DNA from: Gentiana macrophylla
Taxonomy: Eukaryota > Streptophyta > Magnoliopsida > Gentianales > Gentianaceae
Assembly: GCA_026214975.1 (NCBI GenBank)
Contig: JAOBSW010000108.1
Span: 248,001 to 312,000 of the forward strand
Direction: 5' to 3'
Length of the DNA stretch: 64,000 nt
Shown here: piece after piece, positions 1-12,105 of the stretch
Layout of the letters: every line of letters begins with the position of its first letter
How positions within the stretch are numbered: the first letter of the stretch is position 1
The notes under the pieces: model-generated
Seen by the model: the letters and a program-made list of their open reading frames with translations, nothing else
The model's database searches: none
What the model was told of the DNA's origin: nothing
Translations under genes and position numbers: made by a program

Positions 1-125
1 AGCATACCCTATTATTTAAAATACAACAAACTACATCTCCCACTTGCTCTAAAGCAATGGAGACCCATCCCGTATTCTAGTACCCATTAAGCATATCATA
101 ACCATTTCAGATTCCAAAGTACACT

Positions 126-158
126 CCGAGTATGCCGTCGTAGGATAGGTCAGTGACT
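126..158. repeat. 33-bp exact direct repeat, copy 1 (partner 3869-3901)
   Basis: The 33 bases starting CCGAGTATGCCG and ending CAGTGACT recur exactly 3.74 kb away inside the same LARD1 interior. Upstream GTAC bases also match, giving a roughly 40-bp repeat with two mismatches. I do not see an equivalent pair in LARD2. Confidence 0.9.
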
Positions 159-2880
159 CGGGGAGCACCTACATCTAAATGTCATGGGTCTTAATGATTA
201 GTCAGATTGTCGCCTCGAGACGATCCATAGAATCGAAATGTTACAGGTCCATCTAATCATGTGGTACTGAGTAAACACTGAGCCCGAGATCGACTTAACG
301 ATCATCCTCAATCTGACTTAAATTCAAAATCAGTGTATCACACATATCCAAGTTCATACATGAATATGTCCGCATATTATTCCTCGTTCTCTCAAGATAC
401 TAAAGGATATACTAAACTTGCTTTGTTAACCGCCGAATCTAAGATTCGATCAAAGTTGACGTTCAATAACCTAACCATCTCTTACTAGAAAGAGAATCTA
501 TCCCATTTCTCTTGATCCGAAGATTTAGAGAGTCATTCCTGAGGCATAGGGTAGAACTTCCTCGTTGAATGTTGCATACACAGATGCATCATCTTAACCA
601 ATAAGATGGATGGGAAACCAGTGACTGATTCTAATGAATTCGACCGAGTCAAACTCTTTAGAATGTTGTCCAAATCACTATTGCAGAGAATTGTGGTAAT
701 GTCAGATTCTGACTTCAGATAGCACACCCATGTTGATTCCAACTGTTGCAGTGTTATCCTTCACAAACACTAATATTTGTATGTATATATTCACTACTGA
801 ACTAAAATTGATATCCAGTCTACAAAAGACTTATCAATATTCTAGTCAAATCCACATATTGTAGAAATATATGACTTCCAATGACCGAGAGGTTTGCTTT
901 TTATCCACAAAGGACATAAGCCTTGTGATCATATTGTCATTAGTTCATAAGGCAATACCCTTTTATTTCGAATGAATCCAGACTCCGTTTGTTTGGCAAG
1001 AAAGTCTCAGGGAATCACCCATTTTTTCTGCTTTTGAACGGATCATGCAATACTAAGTGGTAAGAGAGTTCAAGGTCTGATTAACTCTCTACTTCTTAGG
1101 GAATTACCCCTAGACCACTCAATCTTTGCTCTGAAAGATAAACTTTCCTATTCATTCTACTCTTTTCCGTGTAGATCCAATTACTCCCACTGGGCCTGAG
1201 ACACTCAGGTGGTTCTATAAGAGTATGAACAGAACTGGAGTACCGAACTCCATTCATAGGGTTATGGCTATTAAACCAACTTCTATTATCAGAATCCTAT
1301 ACTGCTCACAAAAGAGCCATAGGTCATCAATCGATCCTCAGACTACAAAGTCCGCAGAACCCGTAATTGGTAATGGATAAACCATATTCCCACTACATTC
1401 TGGGTGGATCAAAATTCTGATTTTAGTTTAGTAGTATTTAGTGTTATCACCAACAACCGATGTTGGATGTGGTCTGATTTTAATCAGTTAGTAACTACCT
1501 TGAGTAAATGTACTTCAAGGTTCAAGGTTTTGTTGTTTATGGATTCTATCAGGAATGATGCAACAGTATAACTGTCCCTTCCCGATTTCAAGAATCATAC
1601 AACAAACCTTTTTCTCAATGCTACAAGATATAGAACGATTGGTCACTGACCGAACGTGTTCGTGAAATTTCCAGACCTACCTTCAAGCACCGTGTGCTAA
1701 ATGCTTATATTTATGGAAGTGGGGTGAACCGAATCCACACCTTATCCGTAAATTCCAAAGCATATTCTAGGTAGACTTCTCGGTCTTACATTTCAATGTA
1801 AACCGTTATTTCGCTTCCAATATCTTTATTGAGTTAAGCAGTGTATTATAGCACATCTACAACTATGTAAGGCAATTCAACGGTTTCTCCCTTAGTGAAA
1901 GCATTTCACTATGAGGCAGGCCGAGCATCAGTCCCTAGGACTATGTGATGGCCCATTTTTGAGTGGAGAATACTCCATCTCCGACAAAATCAAAGACACC
2001 TCAGAATATTTTGGATAAACTTACCGGAGTGTATGAATAATTATCAGACAAGAAGTCACTACTCGGAAGCTCCTACTAACTTGTATCTTTCATCAGACCC
2101 CGAAGGTCGTCATGAACAAGGTATACTTCTTTATAACCATTATCCTTTCCCGATTGAAATGGAACTTAGTCATTGAACCTTTGAGACAATATAACCAGAC
2201 TGGGAGAAAGGAATCACCCTGAGCCAGTCATCAGGTCTTGTCTTTTAAGGACTATGCACTAACTATGGAATATGAAGAAGCGTTTATCTAAATGTAGAGA
2301 CCAATTGCTTTTAATAGTTCTTAAGATGTGTTTTATATACATATTTCAGCGGTTGTAAGTGGTTTTGACTTTATCAAACAAAAGTCCGAGTCTTGGATTC
2401 GTACTACAAATGGTATATTCACTTTCTATACGACAAACAAATTATCGAATAGAAGGTAAATCCATTCGTTCCAACGAATCTTAAATAGAAAATAATTTTT
2501 CCACGATATCCAAGGATTGAATCCGAGATTCATTTCCTTATTTCACTCTCACTATTCTAGCTAAAATTAACTGCCCGTTGTTTACTCCTTTAATCGTTAA
2601 ATGCACCGCTACCTTGTTCTTCCAAAGAACCTAGCTCGAGAAAATCGCCATGGATTCATAGGTTGGTGATCCAAAATCATTGTCCTTATCCTATGATTTT
2701 CAGTTTAATTAATTTTCGGTTCAGCCTTAAAATTTTCTTAGTTTAGATGACTAACACTTTTAGACATATTCTCCCATTCTTGACTTTCCGTGAATGGAAA
2801 CAGTCTTGAACCAGCGGTTCGTGTGAGTAGACACTACTCTTTGAACCGTGGGATGTCTATTTCGGGTGTTACTCGTCTGG

Positions 2881-3310
2881 ACTTCTCGGATTTTCTAATA
2901 TACCAGAAAAAACAATAAATCATAATATTAAAGCTCCCACTAGTTTATCGGTTCCAAATACCGTCTAACGAGCAATGCTTTATTTTTTATGATTTTCCGA
3001 TTTTTTCTATTAGAAAATCTTTCGTATATAGTTCCAATGTTTCGGAAAAACAACAAATCATAGAACTCCCACTAGTTCATCGATTCCAAATATCGTCCAA
3101 CTATAGCGACATTTCATGACTTTCCGGTTTTTCATTTAGAACGGTTACGTGTGTAGTCAGTTACACTTTTCTAATGTTCTAGAAAAACAACAAATCATAA
3201 AGCTCCCACTAGTTCATCGATTCCAAATATCGTCCAACTAGTAATACTTCATGATTTTCCGATTTTTCAATTAGAAAATTTCTCGTGTAATTACTACACA
3301 TTCAAAATTC
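2881..3310. repeat. Tandem repeat in LARD1 interior, 132-137 bp unit, about three copies
   Basis: The core CTCCCACTAG recurs at 2934, 3066 and 3203, each followed by a TTCATCGATTCCAAATA-like stretch and an AT-rich block with GATTTTCCGATTTTT. LARD2 has only one recognisable unit, near 48650-48830, so the array expanded in the LARD1 copy or its lineage. Confidence 0.85.
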
Positions 3311-3868
3311 ACAAGAAGAATTCCAAAGTCCGAAATCACCTTTGATCAAACTAAGTTTGTCTTCCGTTTGATACGAATGACATTAGTGACATACCTTGAT
3401 GTCACTCTGGTTTTTAAAAGGCTTAAGAGAAAATATCTCTTTCGAAAAAATAATTTCATTATCGATTAACTAGTTCAACGTTCTAGTTACTTTCAACTTT
3501 TTAACGAAGTCAATACTAGTCAATTATAAATTTAAGCAATTTAGTAAGGGATATAATGCTGTAAATAAAATCACATATATTAATTCAAGTTAACACTACT
3601 ATATTTATTTTAGGAATTGTAAACTAAAATTAAGTCTACTCTACCATTCCAATGTTTTAACCTCGCATCTCAGTGCCGCCTTAGGGTAGGTCAAAGATAT
3701 GACGGTTAAATCGAGACAATCTCATCAATGAATAACTTGTGAGAATCGACCATCCCACGAGAATCGAACATCCCTTTATTCATTGACTACCTTCCTTTTT
3801 CAGCCTAGATATTATCAAGAATACCCATGATGAGTGTGACCTACTATATCGGATCTCTTAGGTACGCC

Positions 3869-3901
3869 CCGAGTATGCCGTCGTAGGATAGGTCAGTGAC
3901 T
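3869..3901. repeat. 33-bp exact direct repeat, copy 2 (partner 126-158)
   Basis: Second copy of the repeat described at 126-158. It lies close to the most conserved block of the LARD interior. Confidence 0.9.
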
Positions 3902-4989
3902 GACGAGTACCAGTAAATCCTATCCTTTCGGAGACCAAGCCATGAATGTTGATAGGAGTGAACACCATCCGTAGGGGGCGAAATCAAAGCGCCCGAGGCG
4001 TCACCCTTCTCTCACTTACTTGTATCTATAGTAGAGGCCGTGGGGTTGGGCTGCCGCCTCCCCGCTCCCACTCAATATTTTGGAAGTGTTGGTGGGTTAA
4101 CTAACCACGTCTTTTGATGTTAACATAAAAGCTCATCAAATCAAGGATTCCGAATGGTGTCGGTAACGTAAGCAAGCCTACCCGTCCTATTCGTTGGAAC
4201 ATATGTGACAGTCGGACGAAATCGGGTCAAGATAGCCCCATTGAGATAAGAAGGAATCACCCCTCCGCTCACCGTTGTAGACTTAGTCTTGCCGGACCCC
4301 TGTGCATACATCACACCAGGAGGGTTAAGTCGGTCGAGCGAAGCTCAGTTGACCACCCAACCTATAGGCAAACCGTTTTTATCCAAGATTTATTGTTCTT
4401 TTACCATCATTCAATCTCGTAGACACTACGAATCGAAAACGTGATCTCGTTTGGGCTTTAAGGCGGTTCACCGAGAACACACACCGAAAGGCTTAACGAT
4501 TTCATAACCCGTCCTCGGATCTTTAATTAGTTACTAAATTAATTAATTACCACGTATTAATTAAATTTCAACTAATTACACGAGTTTGTATACATGCCTA
4601 TTTTAATTACCAAAATTAAAATTCTACATGTATGCAAGGAGTGGATTTATGATATAATGCGTGTCATGGCAATTCCGATTTTATATCTATTTTATGATCA
4701 AACACATAAAAAATAAATTGCGGAAAATTTAAACACCGAGATGGATCGTTGGTACCCCCGACTAACCTATTTTCTAAGGAAAAAGTAAAAAAAATTAATC
4801 TAAGTCTTCAAAACTCGATCTCCGATCTTGATCTTGAAAATTTCCGGATCTTCAAAGCTTCGATCTCGACACGAATCACGAACGACGAGGAGAGGAGGCT
4901 GTAATATACCAATATATTTAAAATATATCTATATTAGATTGTTTTATAAAAAAAAGATTATTTTTTTTTTAATAACAGCGCTCGGTTGT

Positions 4990-4992
<3 letters not shown>

Positions 4993-5022
<30 letters not shown>
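4993..5022. repeat. (TA)n microsatellite in LARD1 leader
   Basis: About 15 TA units within an AT-rich stretch between the PBS and the conserved part of the LARD1 interior. Confidence 0.95.
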
Positions 5023-5026
<4 letters not shown>

Positions 5027-5553
5027 TATTTATTGTTGACCTAATGGTCAAATAAGATCAAAGTTAAAAAAATTTGTTATTGCCGTGACCTAGCCGCATG
5101 CAACCAAATACACAATTTGACAAATATGATTAAAACAATGCTGCCGCCGCCAATTATATGAAAAAAAAAAAAGGAAACAATTCGGCCTCCTCCCGTTTTT
5201 ACCTTCTTGATGATCTTCAATACCATGATCTTCAACACAACATCTTCGTCGTCTCGAACCCGGATCAAAATTAAAAAAAACAAAAGGTACTACATTTTTA
5301 CATAATTTTCGAATTCAACATAATTAAATTAAAAATCCTATGCTCAATTGATACTAATCAAAAAGAGCTACAAAATAGATCTACGGGTAAACAATACCAA
5401 CCACAATCCATCTCTTCAACCACGACATTTATAACATAAAAAAAAATATGCATGCATCGGCCCCAAGAAAAAAAAAATTGAGACAAAAATTCTACATGTT
5501 TACCACTCCTAGATCTAATATTTTATACGTATAAATATAGATCACCTTGGCGA

Positions 5554-5562
5554 CTGATACCA
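5554..5562 (-). promoter_or_regulatory. LARD1 primer-binding site (initiator Met tRNA type)
   Basis: On the minus strand TGGTATCAG begins one base after the CA end of the LTR. This is the core of the plant PBS that pairs with the 3' end of initiator methionine tRNA. It fixes the direction of the element as right to left. Confidence 0.85.
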
Positions 5563-5563
5563 C

Positions 5564-7400
5564 TGTTAGTAATATCATCCGCAGCGGAAGCGATTTAAGG
5601 ATCTAGATCTATAAAATACACGTAATAAAATAACTAGATCTACATCTACAAGGGGGTTGTAGATCATACCTCTTGGATCTCAAAATCCAAGTTGAAGAAC
5701 CGCAATAGGAAGATTGCAAGTAGATGTGAAGAGTACCACGATCTTCCGTACGTGTGATCCAAGCAACTCCCGGTGGAAGGAAATCCTCGTCTCGAATCCT
5801 TCCGATATGCTACCCGGAAAAATCTCCAAGATTTTTCCCCAACCCTCTTGGCCGAAATTTCTTCCTCCTCTCTGAGAGGTGGAAGTCGAAATTTACAATG
5901 TGTGTAAGGCTTGTGAGAACTCTCTTTATATAGGAGAGTAAAACTTAGCCTCCAAGGATTTAATAATTAATACAAAATCAATTATAATAATCCTATTAAA
6001 TAAAAGATAATCCCATAATATTCTAGAACAAATCTAGTATAATATTTATCTTTATTTCTTTCCATAAATATGTATCCAATAAATATTTTATGCACATGTC
6101 TTATTAATACACAAGAAAATAATTTCTTGTTCCATAAAAATAGACATGGGGCGAAAATTATAATGTTGACCTAGTCAATATTAATTTTGCCATAACACAA
6201 TAATTGGGCCAAGATTATGGAAAATGTATTTTCCACATATTTAATTATTTAACCCAACTAATTTAATAGTCCACTAAACAATTAATTCACATACCGTTAT
6301 AATAAAGTCCAACAAGAACTAAATTAATATTATTAGGATTCGACGTCCGAGAATAGCTATGCTATATTAGGAGGAACGTCGGGGACCATGGACTAATAAT
6401 CAGCGGCTCCGATAAATCAAATAAATAATTATCTTACGAATGTAATAATTATATTCGATAAATCAATCACGAAATATGCCACCATAATCCCGTGATCGCA
6501 CTCCTCCGATTATGAGATTATATTTATCTCCTCACGAGAATAATAATAAGCGTCCATTGATATAATCATTACATATGGATTAATCCTCCATAGACTGTTC
6601 ATTCTAAATCGGGAAGTTACCGTTAACCCTTTTCGAACCTCTTATCCTTTTTACCATTAACCCCTAGTGATCAATTAATTCATACAACTCTTTGGTAGCT
6701 AATCGGTGTAATATGAACTCCATGGATCGATCGTTTCTAGGATTAACAAATAAGGAATCGTCTATCTACTTCCATAAATGGAAGGAATGGATTCCGTATC
6801 TGTGATAAACACGACTACTCACTCAATCCAAGACAATGCCAAGATGGGGTAATTCGGATCACAGACTCGGTGTAATCCTTAACCGTCAAGTCAAACTTCA
6901 TAATGCGATTCAAGCGGTTGGATCGTGATCACCTCGGGATTAAGATATATCCATAAATATGATCATCCATTGATTCGATAAGACTTTCGATTACGGAATT
7001 ATATCGTGAACTCTAATCAAATCGGTCCGATTTCTATATGATATATCTATCATATATAAATGCCCCATTAGGTTCTCTTAACCGAAAGTGCGGATAAGAC
7101 AATCACACCTATTGTGTTCTGGACGCATTAATAGCACGTTAAAGGAGAGACCCGATACTCTCGATTAACTTCACTACGGGCTAATTGTATTTTAAGTACA
7201 TCTTCACTAACTCAATCCTCCTGTGTATATCCCATACACTGAGTTAAGTGATTACATAAATGATATACTTAGGGTTTTCTGTAGTGTAAATACTATTGTC
7301 ACATCGGTGATTATGAGAATAATAAATATGAATAATAATGTCAATTCATTTATTAAATAAAACAATTACAAAAATTGTCTTTCGGGCATAACACCTAACA
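5564..7400 (-). repeat. LARD1 5' LTR (1,837 bp)
   Basis: On the minus strand it starts TGTTAGGTGTTATGCCC at 7400 and ends ACTAACA at 5564, so the ends form a TGTTAG/CTAACA inverted repeat. The start and the promoter block match the LARD2 LTRs (TGTTAGGTGTAGTGCCC, 44652 and 51864), which shows a shared family, though sequence in between is quite diverged. The PBS follows directly. The matching 3' LTR lies outside the window. Confidence 0.88.
5920..5933 (-). promoter_or_regulatory. Putative TATA box of LARD1 LTR
   Basis: The minus strand reads CTATATAAAGAGAG, identical to the LARD2 LTR at 45985-45998 in an otherwise diverged region. It is the likely core promoter; transcription would start about 30 bp further left. 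Confidence 0.7.
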
Positions 7401-7437
7401 GGTTCGGTTCCTTTTATTCGGAGTTTAAGTATTTGTT

Positions 7438-7439
<2 letters not shown>

Positions 7440-7511
<72 letters not shown>
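7440..7511. repeat. (TA)n microsatellite, about 70 bp
   Basis: Uninterrupted TA dinucleotides, about 35 units. The ORF across it (a YIYIYI run) is an artefact of the repeat. Confidence 0.97.
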
Positions 7512-7512
<1 letters not shown>

Positions 7513-8230
7513 CGAGATATATATGTATATATTTAAGGAGGAAAATCTGATTTTTATGATTAAGGAAAGTAATAAGATTTTTTATTATTTTGGGATTTTT
7601 TATTATTTTGGGATTTATAACCTACTTGAAATCAGATTTATCCACCTCCTAAATTCATCATCAGCATGTGAGAGCAAGAAATTAGGGCTGAGGGATTTTC
7701 ATCAATTGCTAAGTCGATTCTTAACGGTTTTCAGATCAGAGTAGAGCACCGGAATTGTTGTGAAGAGAGCAACATTTTGAAATCAGAAAGTTGAAGCTTT
7801 GTCAAGGTATGTTTAAGCCCTAATTATGTTCCTCATCGAGTTTGATGGATTCAAACTCATCAATTCATAGTTTGGTTTGTTTAGAAGCGTGTGATTGAAT
7901 ATAATCTAAGTTTGGATTTATCACATGTTTTTCTGCAGAAAAGATCAGTGTTTGATGTTGTTTTTATGAGTTCTTGGAGTTGGAATAAGCTTGCTAAAGG
8001 TAAGAAGCTCTTCCTACAACCTAATTGTTGTTTAGAGTAGATTAGATCATGTTTTGATGCGTTTGGTACTAAGTTTTAAACTTAGATGTTGATCAGGGAT
8101 TAAGGGAAGTTAGGATCTGTGAAAGTTATGTTTTTCTACTGTTTTTCTGCTATATTTCGTGTACAAGATGTTTGGAATCGAGTAGAGATCGTTAAGAGAT
8201 GAAAAACAAGTTTTAGGGCTTTTTCTGCGT

Positions 8231-8567
8231 GGAATGCGTACGCATTGGCTAGCAATACACACACATTCCTGTTACAGGATTTCTTAGGATAGTAGCAGCA
8301 AGTTCAATGCGTACGCATTCAAGGGAATGCACACGCATTGTTGTTTCATAGTTGTTCAGGATGTTTGCTATCTGATGGATGCGTACACATTCATAAATAA
8401 GAATGCGCACACATTGATCAAACAGAGAGTTCAGGTTAGGTTCTGGTCTTGGGATGCGTACGCATTGAGCAGAATGCGCACGCTTTGCTTGAACAGAGAG
8501 TTTTCAGCAGGTTTCAGCAGCAGGAATGCGTACGAATTCCAGAGTAATGCGCACGCATTGCCCCAGA
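8231..8567. repeat. Five ~73-bp tandem repeats, each with two palindromic 14-mers
   Basis: AATGCGTACGCATT or a close variant starts at 8233, 8306, 8378, 8453 and 8524, so the period is 71-75 bp. Each is followed 20-24 bp later by a second site of the form AATGCGCACGCATT (8254, 8326, 8402, 8473, 8546). The first type is a perfect palindrome in two of the five units. Linker sequence also repeats (AACAGAGAGTT, TTCAGCAGCAGG). See the findings for a possible role. Confidence 0.9.
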
Positions 8568-9698
8568 TTTGTATATAATGATGTTTTAAGCTCTGTTTTT
8601 TTATTTTAAACCTTAATTCATGATCAAATAATATTAATTGAATGTGAACAAACCTCGATTGAACTTCTGATTCGTTCAGTTAAAACACTGAATGTACTCT
8701 TAAAGGGAGTTGAAGTTCGGATCCATCGGAAGGGCATGAAAGGGCTTGTGCTTTGATGAACTAGAGTTCATCAATGTCTGTGTAATTGTTAGATGTGATG
8801 TCTAGCTGTCTAAGTGAGGGAGTAGGTTGAGTTAAGGTGAGTTTTATTCTGAAAACACTTAGGTGGTTTGTTAATTCACATTAATAATTACATATGTGTA
8901 GATAAAAGCTAAAACGTCACTTATTCTTGGTTAGGCACTTATTCAAATCGGCGATGTGATACGTTCTTAAAAGGTGGACAATGCTACTGGCTCAAAAGGC
9001 TGAAGGGTAGTGGAGAAAATCCATCGAACGTATATGCATTCCGGGGAGATCCCGGGACTACCGGTGCTAATCACCGTAGTTGGCAAGTATATCTCATGGT
9101 GGAATTTTCACCATGCATTGTGTCCTTGAGTAATGATGTAACAAATATAAGCTAAGTTAGAAACGTATAGTCATGACGTGTCGATGGGGATGTAGTGAAC
9201 CCTAGATTTAGTCGGTTTCACTAAGATAATCTTTTAATAATAAATCTTAGTTATGTTGTAGCTTCTGCTTCTACTTCTTACTTTGTAAAATGTACTTACC
9301 TCAAATGCATGTTTATTTATGTGTTTGGGGGAGAGAAGACGAACAGGTTAGTGAAGATTTCGAGGAGGACTTTGATGACGACGTTTGAGGACGCAGGATT
9401 TGAAGACCTTGTTTATTATTCTTTTATTTACATTTATTTCATAGACTTCACTTATCATTGGAACCTTGTAGTTTACTTTTAGTTTTGAGATTCGTACTTT
9501 TGGATTCGTTTGGTTTTCCGATGTAATCACATTACATTTCTATCTTTAGTTATTTCTATTCTTGGTTTCCTATTAAAGAAAAATTACCCGGGTCTTTTGC
9601 TTCCGTTTGCTTTTACTTGATACGACGTAGTAAAGACTTATGTGTAGTATTATTCATTTAATATTATGTGTGCCGAACATTACAGAAATTTCCCAGTA
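8509..9698 (+). repeat. Tandem 1.19-kb duplication, copy 1
   Basis: Begins GGTTTCAGCAGCAGG with a palindrome pair, continues with a TTAAAACACTGAATGTACTC block, then AAATGCATGTTTA...GTGTTTGGGGG, and ends near GTGTGCCGAACATTACAG. The same order of landmarks returns from 9699. Confidence 0.85.
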
Positions 9699-10925
9699 GG
9701 TTCAGCAGCAGGGAATGCGTACGCATTCCAGTTAATGCGCACGCATTGCCCCAGTTTGCACTTAATTGATGTTTAAGCTATGTCATTCAGTTTTAAACCC
9801 TTATTTATGATATGTTAACATTGTATAAACATAAACAAGCCTGAATTGAGCTTCTGATTCATTCAGTTAAAACACCGAATGTACTCTTAAAGGGAGTTGA
9901 AGCGGATCCGTCGGAAGAGCATGATAGGCTTGCGCTTTGATGAATTAGTATTCATGAATGTCTGTGTAATTGCTAGGCCTGGTTATTGCCTAGTGGTCTA
10001 GGAAGAGAGTAGTATTTGTGAGGGAGGTTAATTGAAAACACTTAGGTGATTAGTTAGTCTTTTTAATAAATACGTACTTGGCTAGTAAAAGATTAAACAA
10101 CATGTCTCTATTGGATAGTCACCAGTCTATATCGCGATGTGTGTGCTACCTCTGAAGGTGGAAGAACTCCGTAGGTAAAAAAAACCCTAAGTATGGAGGG
10201 ACTCCACTGAGACGCGCGTACTATCGGAGTCTACCTATTCTAGACTTCGTGGATATTGGTGTGATCCACTAATATGTTGCAATCGATATCTCCTGATGGA
10301 TATACATCAGACGTAGTGCGGTTGTAACAGAGATAAGGTAAGTAGAAACGTTTAGTCAATTCGTATTGATTGACATGAAATGAACCCCAGATTCAGTTGG
10401 TCACACATAAACAACTAGACAAATAAATATCATTTCTTTATAAATTATAATTGTTGTCATAGCTTCTCTCTTTTATTAAGTACCTTGTACTTACCTCAAA
10501 TGCATGTTTACTATGTGTTTGGGGGTGAGAAGATGAACTGGTTGATCAGGGTTACGAGGATGAGTTCGATGATGACGTTTGACGATGCCTCGTTGAAGAC
10601 TTTATATTTATTTATTTTGTCCTTCATTTATTATGTTGTTTGAGTACTTTTGGTTTAGACTTTTGGTCTTTCGAGACTTGTAGTACCCTTTATGTTTCGT
10701 TTGAGAATATCGTACGTTTATTTTAAATTTCGTTTTTTTTCTTGAATTTAATAAAGTTACATTTCCATCTTTAGACTGTATTCTATTCTTGGATGTTATT
10801 GGAAATTTACTACCCCAGTCTTTTGCTTCCGTTTGCTTTCTTTTGATACAACATAGTAGACGCTTTCGTATGAATGAATTTATTTTTATTTTATACATGC
10901 CGAACGTTCCTTTTCCGGTTAAGGA
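9699..10925 (+). repeat. Tandem 1.19-kb duplication, copy 2
   Basis: Second copy of the block at 8509-9698, with only one palindrome pair (9713-9726 and 9734-9747). Landmarks lie about 1,190 bp from those of copy 1. By eye the two copies differ at roughly one base in five to ten plus indels, so the duplication is old. Confidence 0.82.
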
Positions 10926-10950
10926 CTCGGTGTCCGGGAACGGAGCGTTA

Positions 10951-12020
10951 ACTGTATCATAGCTTCTCCTTCGTTGCTTGTCTTAATTAATATGCAATAA
11001 GATCTAGGTCTAGCCGGATCAAGACTGAGGACCTCCCTAAGCATCCATCATGGACTGACTGGCACATTCCGAAGGATCAATCAAGACCGTGTCCTAATTA
11101 ACACTTCACCGTGTAAGTCCTTCATGCTATTTAACGATAACATGCAAACAGTTGATCAGGCTAAAAAATGTAAATTAAATATGTCGATCAGACATAGATG
11201 GCTCCGATTATCATGAAATTGGATTTACTTTGTATTAAGATCTAACAATAAAGACCGTCGTAGATCGGAAGAACACAACCACTATTTCATGATTTCTTCA
11301 CCAACGATTTAGATATATACACACATGGGGTAAAAAAAACTAACTACTACATAATTAGAACTAAATTAAACAATCAAAACACAAGAACAACGACCGATCT
11401 ACATCTACAAAAAGCTAAAAAAGTCATACCATCGATGCCGAGCGCAGATCCTCTGCAGATCTCTCCTTAGGAGGCGAGTCCGTCGGATCCGTGACTTATA
11501 AATAAATAAATTAATAGAAGTATTTTATTGCATACTATATTAGTCTTGAGAAATTTGTACAATGAAAATGAGGTATCTTGCCTGTTATTTATAGTTGATT
11601 AAACCGACTTAGCTATCCTAAAAACTACCCCTCGTCCAAGAAAGCACATTTCCCGAAGCTTCCTTGATGCTCAATCTTACGGTGGCATACCTCGCAATTG
11701 CAAGGTTATTTTAGTACCTTTCAACTCTGCCAAATTAACTCAAGTGTTTTGGAACGCCCTAGGCCCAACTCATTATCCAGTCAGCTCGATAATCTTTCTT
11801 CAACACTTGGCCCAAATCTTGTTACCTGAAAATAGTCAAATAAGACATGAAATAATACCGATTTGGGGAATAATAATCGCAATTACCAAATTATTTACTT
11901 ATGAACCCGACATAGATCATTCAATACAAATGGTTCATATAAATAGCCGAAAACTACTAATTTTAGTTTAGAATGGATGAAATGTTGATGCCGTGAGATG
12001 TATCAGTTTAAGCGTCATCA
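10951..12020 (-). repeat. Athila-like Gypsy LTR, 5'-truncated on the left (minus strand)
   Basis: Collinear with the LTR of Gypsy-3 (41699-43101). Shared stretches include GTCCTAATTAACACTTCAC, GTTGATCAGGCTA, TAAATTAAATATGTCGATCA and ATTTCTTCACCAACGA. The right edge (minus-strand start, TGATGACGC) is at 12020 and is followed by a CTACCCCC purine-tract complement. The left part of the LTR is replaced by the chromovirus-type block. Confidence 0.8.
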
Positions 12021-12100
12021 ACTACCCCCGACAATAATTTTCTTTGTCCTTGAGCAGAGTATCAAGGCGGAACGTACCTCCAAGAGAAATCCCCATCAAA

Positions 12101-12105
12101 TACCA
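12101..12105. repeat. TSD TACCA, left of solo LTR
   Basis: Exact 5-bp match to 13491-13495 on the other side of the LTR. Confidence 0.93.

Larger units (their letters stand above)
1..5563 (-). mobile_element. LARD1 internal domain (non-coding LTR retrotransposon, minus strand, left end outside window)
   Basis: Interior of a minus-strand LTR element whose 5' LTR is at 5564-7400. No gag or pol reading frame is seen; all ORFs are short and unlike retroelement proteins. It is collinear with the interior of LARD2 (46335-51863, opposite strand). Matching blocks include the GC-rich block at 4020-4100 against 47900-47970, the block near 3660-3690 against 48270-48300, and the paired stretches at 1000-1110 against 50580-50700. 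The minus-strand reading of 35-51 contains a GCAAGTGGGAGA-like purine tract, so the 3' LTR should begin about 80 bp beyond the window start. The element is inferred to be non-autonomous, with Copia-type ends. Confidence 0.8.
7401..10950 (+). mobile_element. Partial chromovirus-type (Tekay/Del-like) Gypsy LTR
   Basis: Non-coding sequence between the LARD1 LTR and an Athila-like LTR fragment. It holds a (TA)n run, a transcript-like leader with splice-donor-like AAGGTATG and AAGGTAAG, palindrome repeats, a tandem 1.19 kb block, and a GC-rich terminal block (TGCCGAACGTTCC ... GTCCGGGAACGG) that can form a hairpin and resembles the end of long chromovirus LTRs. No gag-pol is present. The class is inferred from these general traits and not from a protein. 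The left end was presumably cut by LARD1, and the exact right end near 10950 is uncertain. Confidence 0.5.

Noticed and set aside
1..5563. Host gene or ribosomal-type RNA in the GC-rich part of the LARD interior
   Set aside because: The block recurs in LARD2 bounded by LTRs, with no exon structure or rRNA landmarks that I can recognise.
7433..7744. 103-residue ORF beginning with a Tyr-Ile run
   Set aside because: Most of it is the TA microsatellite.
8231..8567. CRISPR-like array
   Set aside because: The repeats sit in a plant LTR, with no cas genes, and both repeats and linkers are related tandem copies.
8327..8578. 83-residue ORF with repeating NAH/DAY peptides
   Set aside because: It is the translation of the palindrome repeat; the frame is kept by chance and has no homologue I recognise.
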